From Plasmopara viticola (Eukaryota > Oomycota > Peronosporomycetes > Peronosporales > Peronosporaceae), in NCBI GenBank assembly GCA_001695595.3, contig MBPM02000011.1, positions 682,001-746,000 of the forward strand: a stretch of 64,000 nt of DNA, written 5' to 3'. Every line of letters starts with the position of its first letter. Position 1 is the first letter of the stretch. Position numbers and translations under genes: made by a program. The notes beneath the pieces were generated by a model. It searched no databases. It was not told where the DNA came from and saw nothing but the letters and a program-made list of their open reading frames with translations. Positions 37,063-49,100 of this stretch are shown here, piece after piece.

Positions 37063-37230
37063 ACCTTGGGCGACCAGCTGGAAATAATTTGCCTGTCGAA
37101 GACACAAATTTATGAAAGTGAAGAGCATGCGTTTTCAGAGATCCTTTGTCTGCGAAAGCACATAAAAAACGTCATTGGAGAGGATGCGCCTTCAGGGCCC
37201 AATCGCCTAGACAGCTTTGCTTTCGATTAA
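37063..37230 (+). other. Exon-like open stretch, unassigned
   Basis: A 55-codon open stretch between stops, with protein-like, charged composition (DQLEIICLSKTQIYESEE, then HIKNVIGEDAPSGPNRLDSF) and no start codon of its own. It may be a leftover exon. No family recognised. Confidence 0.2.
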
Positions 37231-37700
37231 TAGATGTGACGAGGAGCCTCTAAGAAGCGCTCGTGTGGCTCTTTGCTCCCTGGGACAGGGATAGGACCCC
37301 AATCTAAAGATAATATTGATAAAATGGCTTCATTGTAGAAGAATGCAACCCACAGTAATATTAATGACTTAAAAAAATGATGGGGTGGTTTGCAATGAAC
37401 TTTTGATAAGTATACAATAATCAGAGGGCAGAAGAAAAGAGTCAAGACGAGTGGTAAGAGGCCTTTGGTTAGAGAGGTCCAGTGATCGAAGTTTATAATG
37501 CAGTGGATGAAAGGATATTTGACTCAACCGCCACCGGATACCGACGAAGATCGCCGTTCCCATTTCGCTCGACAGCGGGTCCAGCAAAGAGAACGAGGGC
37601 CTACTTCTCTCTCGATGGAAGTCGTGGTGACGAGCACCACTTTCGTCAAATCCATGCATCGTGAGATATCGTCAATGGATACTTCTACTAATGTCGCAAG

Positions 37701-38345
37701 ATGCTGCAGACAAAATTGACTGTACCCGACATGAAAAACAACACAGAATCTTTATTACCACAACTCAATCACAGAATTCCATCTGATATTAAGATAACTG
37801 TCATCGTGTTAAAGTGCGGAAAACTTTGCGTGTATAGGCTTGGAGTACAATATGCTTTTTTAGTGGGTCGGAGACAGCTCACTCTTGAGATATCTCAGCT
37901 TTGGTGTTCTACCAAACGAGGCAGTGAGAAAATAAAGTTGGCAAAGAAAAGAATGCTAGTGCTTCGTTGTATCTTGTCTAGGAGCAATTATCATTACAAT
38001 ATTCTTTCCAGTACAACAAACCCAGTATTTGCTTTTAGCTTGACATCTTATAGCTTGCTCAACACCAAGCTGGTGTATATCGATGAGTCTGCAAACTCGC
38101 TTGCGTCAAAAGCAAAATCTTGGCGAGAGCATGTCGAAAGGAAAGGTAAAAATACTACTATTGGCGCGTCAAAGTTTGTTCGACGCCGGCATATAATGAC
38201 ACGGAATCAGCACAAGATGGCTGACAGAGAGTCAAACATACAGCTCAGTTTTCTACTTATTATGCGATTTCTCATTATACAAATTTGTACAGTCTATACA
38301 TTCTCGTACTCAAAACAAGCTCGCTGGATTCTCAGTATAACATAA
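37701..38345 (+). CDS. Hypothetical protein, 214 residues
   Basis: The longest frame in the central gene-poor tract. At the local base composition (about 40% GC) stop codons should end a frame after about 16 codons on average, so a 214-codon frame is very unlikely by chance, whereas the 100-130 codon frames elsewhere in the tract are expected. The product is basic, Lys/Arg/Ser-rich, with a moderately hydrophobic segment near the C-terminus (LSFLLIMRFLIIQICTVYTF) that could be a membrane anchor. No family, catalytic motif or signal peptide is recognised. It could be a real gene, part of one, or a decayed transposon ORF. Confidence 0.3.
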   Translation: MLQTKLTVPDMKNNTESLLPQLNHRIPSDIKITVIVLKCGKLCVYRLGVQYAFLVGRRQLTLEISQLWCSTKRGSEKIKLAKKRMLVLRCILSRSNYHYNILSSTTNPVFAFSLTSYSLLNTKLVYIDESANSLASKAKSWREHVERKGKNTTIGASKFVRRRHIMTRNQHKMADRESNIQLSFLLIMRFLIIQICTVYTFSYSKQARWILSIT

Positions 38346-41300
38346 TCTCCCGTTAGGTGTGTGTGCACCAGCGAAAGAGATGATTGAGCACCGTAAAGAT
38401 TAATATTGATTTCTTTTATTCTATTTACCCGGTATGCACATATGCTTATTTGAACATTAAGCGTGTATAATAAGATAATACAATGGTATTGATCTTTCAG
38501 CCAGGCTTTGCTTTGGTAATTGATCTATATGGGTTGCAGAAACTGGTACTCGCTGCAAGCGCCAAAGTTTGCTGCAAATATTTGATGATCCGCTAGCTAC
38601 AAGTGCTTACTAGGCTATCTTAGGTGTTTATCTAGGCTTGCCGATGTTATTAGGGTCTCAAAGAGTATGTTTTGCTCAAGCAATGGTCAATTTGTCGTAT
38701 TTTTTACCGAAACAGTTACAGCATCCGCGACGCCGCCAAAAGCATGCTACCTAGTAAGGAAATACATTGTAAGAACGACACGAGCAATGCGGTCGCGTTA
38801 AAAGCTGTCACAGTCGGTGTCACGTGATACTACAAATACTGAGATACGACGATGTTGTAATAGAGTCTAATAAAAACATGTTTTTGGAAAGTGTGGAAAA
38901 CATCTTGGTATAGCTTGCGATCGCTAGCGCTTCGTAACTAGGTCAGCCAACTGACCAATGCTATTACGCGTTTACCAACAGCTGTCTAAGCGCGCAAAGC
39001 TGCGGCCTACCGCCCACAAAGGGGCGTAGTATGTCAGGAAAGTTTTTTGCAGTATTAAGCAACGAAAAATGTGTTTAATCGATTCATGAGTTCGGCAGCT
39101 AGCTTGATGGTTGACATGAGATACAAATGAGATCCGCATGTTACCAGTTGGTGAAAATGGAAGGCGAAGATTCAATGGGTGGAATATTTGGCATTACGAC
39201 TAAAGTACCTAGGTACAGCTCTCAAAATTTGTAGATAAGTAATCAGAGTAAATCGTCCATGTTAATGCCATTAAAATATCAGCTTTGTCTCCAGGGCGAT
39301 CACCGTTCTCAAGAACTAAAGGAATACGACTGTAAGCACAATTGGATTGGCTATACGCTATCTGGTCGACAAGACAGCAACGGTCGATTAAGTAGTTCGA
39401 CCATGACTTATTTATGTCCACTTTTTACTCACGTATTGATTTATCTCCGATCTATTTGTCAGCCTAGTAGAGGGATTAGCGTTCAGGCAAATGAAGAAGT
39501 CTTTCGGTCACGGAGTTTCTTGTTTTCGATTGCGTGTGCAAATTTGTGGAAACTCACGGCACGATGGGTTCTTAAGATAGCTGTTCGTTCTACAGTGATA
39601 GTGCCGTGCCACAGCCCATAGCATTTTCAATCAGGCGGTTTTTTGTTTTACTCTAACATACAATAAGTAAGCTTCTTTTTCCCACATAAACCGTGCGCTA
39701 GAGCCGGAGGCTTTAGAGGCGACGTGATCTTTGTAAAAGCAATTTCAATTCTTATTCGAAGTGGTAAAGCTTTTGGGGAAAGAAGCCTACAAAAAGTCAA
39801 TTACACCCCACACAAGGGAAAGTTTTGTCTTATGTTCCAATCATACGAGCAATACCTACTAAGCCAACTATTCGAAGTCATGAGCACCTGCAGAGCGAAG
39901 TAGTCCCGCCGACAAGTACACAAGGTCCGACCCGTTGCAAGCCCACGTTTGTCGGCAGTCTTTAATGCAGAATTTGATTAAAGCCTCGCAAAATGTATGT
40001 GAGCATCTCTTCTACGATAATGCGATGCGCGAGATCGAAATTTTTATTAACCTGAAACTTCATTGTAAGCCTCAAGATGAAGAGGTACATATCGAGTTGG
40101 ACTAAGGGACATATGTGATATTAAATACAAAAACACTGACAATTCCGACGCATCAACTGGAATCTTCGGACTAGTAGAATGCTTGTCGTAAAAAAATTAA
40201 GCAAATTTGCTAAGAAAGAAAGTCTCATTCTGACTCATCTGCCGTTATTGGTGATAAATACATCGTTAAGCATAGCGCAAGATCATGATTAGTTCTATTC
40301 GAACATATACAGCGAAATTCGAGAATCACTTATCGATAATCGACCTCGCGACGCATAGAATTTCAAGGGTCGATTTTGGAGCATTGTGCGTAAAACGTTA
40401 ACCACAAATTAATATGGATGCAAAAGGTTGAGACAAACATATTCAGACAGGGTCAAACAATCTGCTGAAAAAACAAAGGTATTGACCAAGAGACGAGTGA
40501 TTAATATTTTGCGACCACACGTACGCGAAAATATATATGACATGCAGTGGGCAAAGGCATTGATGGAAAAGCTATTGACTGCGAAAGTCATGCTCCGACT
40601 AAAAAAAGCTGAGTTCGTTTTAAGCCGCTTGCACATACATGACCTGTTTGCCGTGATGCATAGGTCATGCGCGTTACAATTGCAAAGCTAATGAATTTCT
40701 GGCAGAGTGTAAGGAATTACAAATGAAAGGGTGACTAAGTTATATGGTTAATTAATGAAATTTTTTAGTCAAGATAAAAAGGACATCTAGCACTTGCAGG
40801 TCGCAAGCTAAAAGAAAGCTTTTCGGCGTACACTGTCATTTAGGTCAGCTGACAATTTCAACAATCGTACCAAAAGATTTAGAAACTGAGAGCAACTCCA
40901 GCTCGATCCATCTTTATTAGTACATACAGGCGCGTCTAAAAACCACGACACCTGCGCAGGAATCAAAAAGCAAAGAGACCAACTAGCAAAAGTTTCGCGT
41001 AAAAACTATTTTGGAGATTTGAGGGATGACAAAAAAGAATTTGCATGTGTGTCGATCATTAGCTAAAATTCAGTAAAAAGACCAAATCTAGATGTGAAGT
41101 CCGTCGCCTCAAACACTAAAAGCCACAACTTTAACCGTTTATCTAACGTCATCTAGTAGTGGCACTGGCACTTAAGCAATTAATCCTTTTGACAGCATAT
41201 CGATGGCTTCCAAGCTGAAGAAATTGCCAGAATTGGTTACAATAGCGATCAAGCATGAACGTGGAACGGCTAAGTGGGGGATTATTTAAGTGAGACCCCC

Positions 41301-42075
41301 CACAAATAAAAGCGTAGGTATGTTCAGCGGCTATACTCACATTTCTACACGCAACTTGGTCGTGCAGATAATAAAACCGCAAAGGGCTTAAGTGTTAGCT
41401 ATACGTGCAGATTTGTGGCTTGAAAAAATTATCGCTGGCAACACAACTGTGTAAGGAAAGATCTAGACGAGTCGCTGTACAAATATCCACATCGCCTCAA
41501 TGGTGCTGCCGTGAGGGCATATCTACGCATAAAAGTTGATCTCTTCGATCAGTATGAGAAACGTGTAGCATTTCAATTCTATAAGCCGATTGATGACCGC
41601 GATATACCTAATTAGCTCGGCTTTGAGACGAAAATGCGGTAAAGGAGATGGAGACATGAACGCTCCTCTCAAAATAAAAATAAATAATTTCTATATAGTA
41701 TAAAATAATTATATATCTTTGTTATGGAAATATCTCAAAAATTAAGAAAATAAATTTTTTTTATAACTTCCGAAAAAAATACAAGAAAAAGAAAAAGCCA
41801 TTAATTTTAGCTGATTTACATGTCATTGCAGGTTTAAAATATACGATTATAACAACTTTTGGCAACCAAGAGCCGCTAGGGCATGCGAATTTTAAATTGA
41901 TTAAGCATCACCAAAAGCGAGTAAAGTCGACACGATCGGGTCCGCTTATAGCGTGAGTTCCAGACTGAATAGCTGCTCTCAATTCAAACAGCGAATGTAA
42001 CTCTAATTGAAGCGGTTTTATATTTGGTGGCTAATTCTGCACGACTGATGTCGCAGTCGAACGACATCCTGTAAT
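38346..42075. other. Gene-poor tract
   Basis: Only short or overlapping frames (largest 120 codons at 39259-39621) with no recognisable motif. AT-rich, with low-complexity A/T runs near 41660-41800. Confidence 0.45.
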
Positions 42076-43203
42076 GCGACTACTGCGGCACAAAAACCAC
42101 GACAGTTTACAGTGCTGCAAATGTTTGAGCTGTCATTGTTGTGGCAAGTCATGTCACCAGCATAGAGTCGAAAATTGTCAGATTTAGAAAGTTTATACCT
42201 TAATACGATCTTATCAAGAAACAAAGAACACGAAATGACCACATACTTTGTTCACATAGGTACATAGTGAAATTGCTTTACCCTTTTTTAATAATTATAG
42301 TGAGCCCAGCATTCAAACTTGCTGTTACTTGCAGTGTTCGTCGCGCGGATAGAGGTGGGTTAGCATGACAACATACACATTTTTTACCGAGCAATATGTT
42401 TCGCGGCATGCTCTGTAATATAATGTGCGTTTAAAAAGCTGCGCAGAGATCATGGTAAATCGAATGGTGTCTTAATGTCAGGTCGTGTGTGATGTTTAAA
42501 GCAAATCAAAGAACGGGTCTATGTTCCCACGAAACGACGTGTACTCTCGAATCAATTTCAAGTCTTTTGCCACCAATACTTCAGTGATTGACTCTTCAAA
42601 AAGCTTTATTGCTTAATGGCACTATCTTTAATATATTTGTCACTCAAAATGTTCTCATTGACATGACAAACATTCCGGTACTTTAAATGTCATTGTAAGC
42701 TTCGAGAGGCAGACACCATTTCATTCATCAAGATGCAACCACTCAAAAAAGCGCTTCTTCCTTGTTCGTAAAGCGGTCGTGCATTAGTCGCGCGATGTCT
42801 GTTAAAACATAATTTAGATCATTTAGTACGCGATGCCAGATGCGCATTTGGAAAAATGAGGGTTGCAATCACATGACGTGTACACAATGCCGCAATGAAT
42901 ACTGCTGGGTTTGTGCATGCACGTGGAATGCTAGTCACAATGCTTGCTATGATTTGCCATTTGGTGGAACTTCATTTGCTCGGTTAAAATATTTCACAAT
43001 GGGGTACGCATACATAGTGTTCATTTGTGTATATGCATTATTTTTATTCGCGGGTACAATTTGCGGCGTCGTGTGCAAAGTGCTGATCATCTTTTATACT
43101 ATTTAAAGTTGTCTTCGCCTATACAATTTCTGTAGCACGTCTTCTTTACCGTTGGTACGTACATAGCGGCATTGTAGTGTGTACAATGTTAATACTCTGT
43201 TGA
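42076..43203 (+). pseudogene. Decayed RBR-type E3 ubiquitin ligase with C-terminal membrane segments
   Basis: Two Cys/His-rich pieces on the same strand resemble parts of a RING-between-RING ligase. Around 42110-42187 a frame reads QCCKCLSCHCCGKSCHQHR and then ENC before a stop, like an IBR zinc domain. From 42813 the frame holds CQMRIWKNEGCNHMTC, then CRNEYCWVC: the RING2/Rcat domain, including the GCNHM segment whose Cys is the ubiquitin-accepting residue in this family. It is followed by hydrophobic YIVFICVYALFLFAGTI and ends at 43106; a neighbouring frame continues with more membrane-like sequence to a stop at 43201-43203. C-terminal membrane segments occur in RNF19/RNF144-type RBR ligases. 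No RING1 or start is visible and frames are broken, so it is called a pseudogene; the 42813-43106 part could instead be one exon of a live gene. Confidence 0.5.
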
Positions 43204-43474
43204 AACTCGGGGCGAAATTAGACCGAATGCGTTGACGATCAAGCAAGAAAAACCATTAAGATCCGATGATTCAGCACAACAGCCATGGCTTGCGTAACAA
43301 TTTTACATAAAGCAAAACTTTTCTATATGAAAGTGCTCTGCGTTACAATCACATCATATAAGTCTACCTTGCTCTTGTTTCTACAGGTTTTTTTGTGTAG
43401 ACTTGAAGTCTTAATATGTGTCCTGAGGTCAAAACCAAAGTTTTCATTACTTATTTCCTTGTATTAACTTTTCC

Positions 43475-43801
43475 TTCGGAAAAGGTTGGAGCGACGCACT
43501 CCTTCCAAGCGCGGGGGCTAAATGCTCGCGCGCTTCGGGCAGCTGCTCTCGGGCATCTGCAGGTCTCTAACGAATCTCACCCTCGACGCGACGGTCTCCA
43601 GGACCAGGGCGCCACCTGGGCTCTTACCAAATCAGAGCTGAAAAAAATAATGGGAGACCATCACGACCTCGGTGCTGGCTACACTGCCCGCCGAACGAGA
43701 CCCGACGTATGCGGACACCACTCTATGCCGCGGACTAGCCAGACTGAGCCTAGCACGTGCATAATTTGGCAACGCGATAACGTAATACATTACATTACAT
43801 T
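43475..43801 (+). mobile_element. SINE-like retroposon, copy 2 (older, plus orientation)
   Basis: Same element as at 28244 and 53149 but in the opposite orientation: it opens with TTCGGAAAAGGTTGGAGCG and ends in a pentamer tail (ACATTACATTACATT). It is more diverged than the other two. Flanking target duplication is unclear; only ACTTTT is repeated, at 43467-43472 and 43803-43808. Confidence 0.8.
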
Positions 43802-46067
43802 GACTTTTAAAATGTCTCAATATCGCAAATACCGGTGGAGCCCCAAGACCCCCTTTTTTTGGTCGAAAGCTTTTTGACATCAAAACTCGGCTTTTAGTGT
43901 GACCTTACACGCAATATGCCTCTTATATGTATACATTAACTTTGATAAGAACGTGACTTGCCTTGGGCGGCTAGTGGGTAATGTGTCCATGTGAACGAGC
44001 TACTGGCTCCTTTGCGTGGTCAATAGACAATTTGTTGGATACTTTGAAAAGTCAAGAGTGCTAGCACAGCAGAAGCATCGTGGCCCCAGCAATGCAATGT
44101 AGCGAAGTAATTCTTTTTAAATATGAATAAGCAATCAAGAGCTGTCTAGTCACTTTTTTAATTAGAAGTTGATACATGCAAAATTGCCACCGGTTCGTTT
44201 GCAATGGCGCCACATGTACATATGTAGCAAGACGCATTTTGTCACCACCGCTATATCACTTATAATTTGAAGCAGTAGCACATCCACATTTTGCAAAAAT
44301 AGGGTAAAGTGCAATCCAATATGACAAATAGCTTGCTTTGCCCCATACATATTTACTAGTAGAAGTGCGGTGCTCAATGTGAGACCAATTTTGGCACTTC
44401 TTAACGTCCAAAAGTAGGGGTGTGTATCGCGAGCTACAGCAACAGATAAGCCAGCACCAAAACTTACGCGTTGTGAAGATTCATTTGGAAGTATGAGCAG
44501 CTGGTTGATTGGGCGCAGTCACAAGACTGTTGTAAACTCACCACTATCAGCAGTCAAGTATATCTTGATGCATGGGCTGTAGCCGTTGTATGCTGAAATT
44601 GTACTAAAAGCGATCATTAATGACATCAAAAATCACATGTAGGCGGAATTTTGGGTGAGGTAGAAGGATAAGCAAGTGCTTCACACCGCAGTAAAATGGA
44701 ATGCTCTTCCAGAGTTTCCAATGCGAATCTATGGTGGACAAACGTATAAGGGCTTGCCATCTACGATTCAAACGCAGTCCTAGAAATTTGAATTAGAGTT
44801 GAAGGCTCAATTTTATGCATAGAGCCTTAATTGATGCGGGTCCATCTTATAAAGCCAAAGTATATTTCTTGGGAGTATAAAGACATCGGAAGCGATGAAT
44901 TGATTGACAGCCTTGTTTGCTGTCTCTACGGTCATTGTTACGACCAAACTGACTATTAGTATGAAAGCCAAAGAGTGACAAATAAGATTGTATTGGGTGT
45001 ATACAGTCGTGCTCTTGAATTGGAACAACCGAGAATCCCAGTAGAGCAATTATTTTACTTTTACGGATTATTATGCAAGACCGAAGTCATAAATCCTTGG
45101 ATTGATGTTTCACCTTGCTAGACATCCCACGCATCCGTCTGCGTACGTAGTCCAGCTTCTTTGCCAAGCGATCTTCTCTTATGAACATATCACAGATTGT
45201 TTTAGTGTGCGTCGTTTGCAAAGCGGCGACCCTTATTACGTATGTGTTTCTTTTTAAACTGTTTTATCTCAAGCTGTCAAAAAAGATCTGAATTAGCTTT
45301 AGCGCTTATGAAAAAGGATGGTAGTTTTGCGTTTTCAAACCCTTCAGATAGGATATCAACTATCCGCCGCCACGCCGTATCTTATGAAGATTTATATAGC
45401 ACCACTTAACGGAGTGTTTATACCGCATTCTATCATAAGCAGTTCTAGTTTCTGTAGACAAAATTTTAGCTTTCAGCTGTGACCATAAGCATGATCGCCG
45501 GCTGAGTTTTGGCTGAGAGATTTAATTGCTGAGCTCTCCAGCTATTTGTTGATCTAAATAAACCACATCAGCAATACTCAGGTAGCCATACAAGGCGTGT
45601 TTAGGTATACACTGGTACATTACCAGAGCAAAATTAGCACAAACGTCATACACGATCAGTCAAGCGTGTAATGTAAGCAGAACCAAGTCGAGCTTTCTTA
45701 GTCGTTTGCATCACCCAATACTCACTGCCTTATCCGATTTGTGAAACCATAGTGCTTTTGCTTGTTGACGACATCAAGTAGATCATCCGAAGGGCCAGCT
45801 TTCTTGCAAATTAATTATTGGTATTAAGCGGATGTCAACTGTACCTTCTTTACGATGATAGCCTTAGCGTCGTTCAAAGCCTAAAAACCACTCTCTGTGT
45901 CAACGCTGGTGGTCGATCCGCTGTTTAATGGGGTGATTACGGACGGTTGAGATCCAATTTAACTTCAAAGCCTTTGATCATCTTACAACAACTTTAAATG
46001 GAGCTACAGGGTGAATTTTGTACTCGGGTTGCCACTGTCTGACACATTTACATCAATTTTACATTAA
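43802..46067. other. Gene-poor tract
   Basis: Nothing supported beyond short frames on both strands. Confidence 0.45.
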
Positions 46068-46110
46068 AAGTCCTGCGCAGACGATAGCAGGCATTGTCTG
46101 CGCAGGACTT
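46068..46110. repeat. Perfect 15-bp inverted repeat with 13-base loop
   Basis: AAGTCCTGCGCAGAC at 46068-46082 is the exact reverse complement of the sequence at 46096-46110. The stem is GC-rich compared with its surroundings and would form a stable hairpin in DNA or RNA. It lies inside a 140-codon frame (46018-46440) of unknown meaning. A second hairpin with 10-bp arms and a 3-base loop lies at 46367-46389 in the same frame. Confidence 0.75.
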
Positions 46111-49100
46111 AAAATCTTCAATGGTCTTTCAAAACTGGCGCTTCCACATCTAGTGTTTAAATTATACAGCAAGACGATCTCTTTTATGCGAATGTTAAAC
46201 GTCCTCAGCATATTGATATGTCAGCTTCTACATGACGTGAAGAACCAAAATTGCGCTTGTACGACTTGTGTGATCGCTATTCGTCTCCACTTTCCACAAT
46301 CAGATCGTGTTACGATTATAATTAATTGGAGGCTCGATCCACTTATTGATTCAAACAAATTCTATTTAGCATATTCTTCGAATATGCTAGATAACTATTT
46401 AAATGTGCCGATTAACAGCTTTTTTGGCGCGCTGATCTGACAAATTGGTTTCATTCGTGCTAGCTGTGCTAGCCTTTACGACTAAGCTCTGCAAATCGGC
46501 GAATTTCCTTAAATCCACAGTGTCAGAACCTGGTTTACTTGATACCCATTCTCGTTCTTAGATGAGTAAATGCCGAGGACACATTTAACGATCATGGGCA
46601 TTCAAGACTTTTGATATTGTTTCGCAAAAAGTTCTTCGATCACCGTACAAATTTGGAGTTTCTTTGCACGAGTGTCCCACAACCTTTTAACCCTTTCGTA
46701 CGTAGCAGCACTCACTATTATAATCAAAGTCGACTGCCATTATCACCTTCCGAGCTTTCATTTGTACGAGCTTTTCATAAAGCGGCCATCTTCTGGTCGA
46801 CTGGATGCGCATTTTAATCAGGCAAAGTCTAAGATTTGTCGGCCAGACCAAGATGAATTTAAGCTATTATCAACTCGTCACGCAAAATTTGCGTCTTGCC
46901 GAAGACCAAGACCTGACACAAACATCAGGGCTTCGGCCAGAGCTGCTATAGATGTGAGACCAGAAACACGGGTAGTGAATCTATCTTTAACGCCACAACA
47001 GTAGATTAAACAGTATCACCCGATGTAATCAAATGGGCGAATTTGTTTAGATGGGCGGTGGCGGCGATATATATATAATATAGCTTTAAATTCTCATGTC
47101 ATCGCAAAAAGTCTGAAATAGCATGGTAGACATGACAATGCTATCTTTTTTATCGCCACCAAGATGAAGCCAAATTGATGTTGGTCAACTACACGTTCAA
47201 CAAGAGGAAATTATACCGTTTTAGTATGCTGTCGTAGCAAAAGAGAAAGGAATGCGTCGCTCAGCATAGAGGCCGTAAAGCCCTGGCCGAGTCAATTGAG
47301 AATTAATTTCTTACAATCTCTATTAAAAACTTGCATGTGGTATCGAACGCTGCGTGCGTTCCGTTAGATTTTACAAGTTAACAAGCACAGATGTGTTATT
47401 ATAGTAACAAGAATGCAACCTTCCTATGATCAGCTTATAACAGCGATAAAGTAGCCTTTACACCGTGATCCTCAGTGTCAGATGCAAGAATAGTAGCACG
47501 GCTTCGGTTGGATTATTTAGCCAAACAATCCTCTTTTATCCACAAGCGAAGGTAGTCAAACAAAAAACATCTACAGAATTTGCAACATGTATTACGGCAA
47601 TGCCATCAGACTGTAATGTCAAAGTTGTTAAACATATGAAGCATACTCATAATGAAAGGTCGGCTAAGAAAGTTTTTTTGGAATACTGTAGAAGCTTGAA
47701 CTACCTACTCGCTATTACTTTGTCCATTTACATACGCGTAGAAAACCAGTTTCTTGTAAATTCTGTACGAAACAATGAGCGTGAGGTTTTATCTTGGCAA
47801 ACAAAAAAGTTATACCAGCAACCTAGCTGATCAACTAGCAACCAATGCAGGCATTGAGTTTGTCAGTCTTTTTAAGAAAAAACGGTTCATGGGTATCTTA
47901 CAATGGCATGGGCAGGTTCTATCTCATATGTCTTGATGAAGCACCCGCACTCGTGGCTACAGAGGCTGAAAAAAGTAAGAGAAGTACTAGGATTGCGAAT
48001 ATATTACGTTATTCTGTTTTTGATACATGATATCGTCTACTTCTGTTGCGCCTTAATGCTGAAGAATTAGCCACGGGCTTGACCCTCTAGCAAATCTCTC
48101 GGGTCTTCGCATCGATTGTGCATACGAGAAAAAAAACATTTTTTCAACTTTGATGACGTTCAATCGAAATAATCTCAGCCTCCACAGGTGTATTGTACTT
48201 CAAGTCTGAGTTTTGCTTAGAACAACGACCCGGGCTAAATCTGATCGATCTACCCTAGAGTTGAGCACTATAAGCAGATTCCCTTAATCAAGCGATGCAA
48301 CTTTGAGTGCTGCCAAAAGGTCAATTACTCGACTTCGGTATCTTCAAAAAACGTACTGAGGGCTCTAAAATGGCACCAACTTCGTACGTCTAAAGCATTT
48401 GTTTGCCAATAAAGCTTTAGACCTTGCTTATATTAGCCAACTCTCGGTCTTAACTATAACTATCTTGCCTTTCTTCAGGACAAGTGGGCATCTCTTGTCC
48501 CTCTCCAAAATATGCATGGCCTGAATAGGTCACAAAAAGTTTATAGTTTAGAAGATGCACCTGAGTCTTCACCAGTGCGCAAGCGTACCAAGGCTAGCTA
48601 TTGAGCCTAGAATTTGCAGGCTGACCGTAACAGCTTGCATCTGATTTTCTGGAAAATTTAAGATGGTAATAACGTAGATGCAGAGCAAGAGAGAGCAAAA
48701 GGCCTCAAGCCTTATGTTACTATGAAAAAAATGTTGGATCGAGAAAGGCCACGGCCTCACCGCAAGCTTTCAAACGTATAAAAAGTTCGAAACGGGAGCG
48801 CTGCGAGACAAGCCGACACTAATTTCAAGAAATTTTACCTAGCAAGAACTAGGTTGCGCACCTTGTACCGGCTGCTGGAGCTTCTAATACCAAATATGTT
48901 CTATCAGTGGATCAAGAAGCGTGATTATCAAATTAAAGTTACTCTAAAAGGCTTGGTAGGTTTAATAGCTAATCTGGTTTGGCTAACATAAGTAAATCGA
49001 GTGAAACTGCCACACAGGTATAAGTTCAGTAATGCTTAAGTTTCGCACATTCAGCCATCGCTGAAAGAAATAGCAAGCAATTAATTTTTGCTAAGGAGGT

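Noticed and set aside
43475..43801. Frames through the SINE-like copies as a conserved protein
   Set aside because: The frames are shared because the element itself is repeated and GC-rich; flanking target duplications and pentamer tails show a retroposon.
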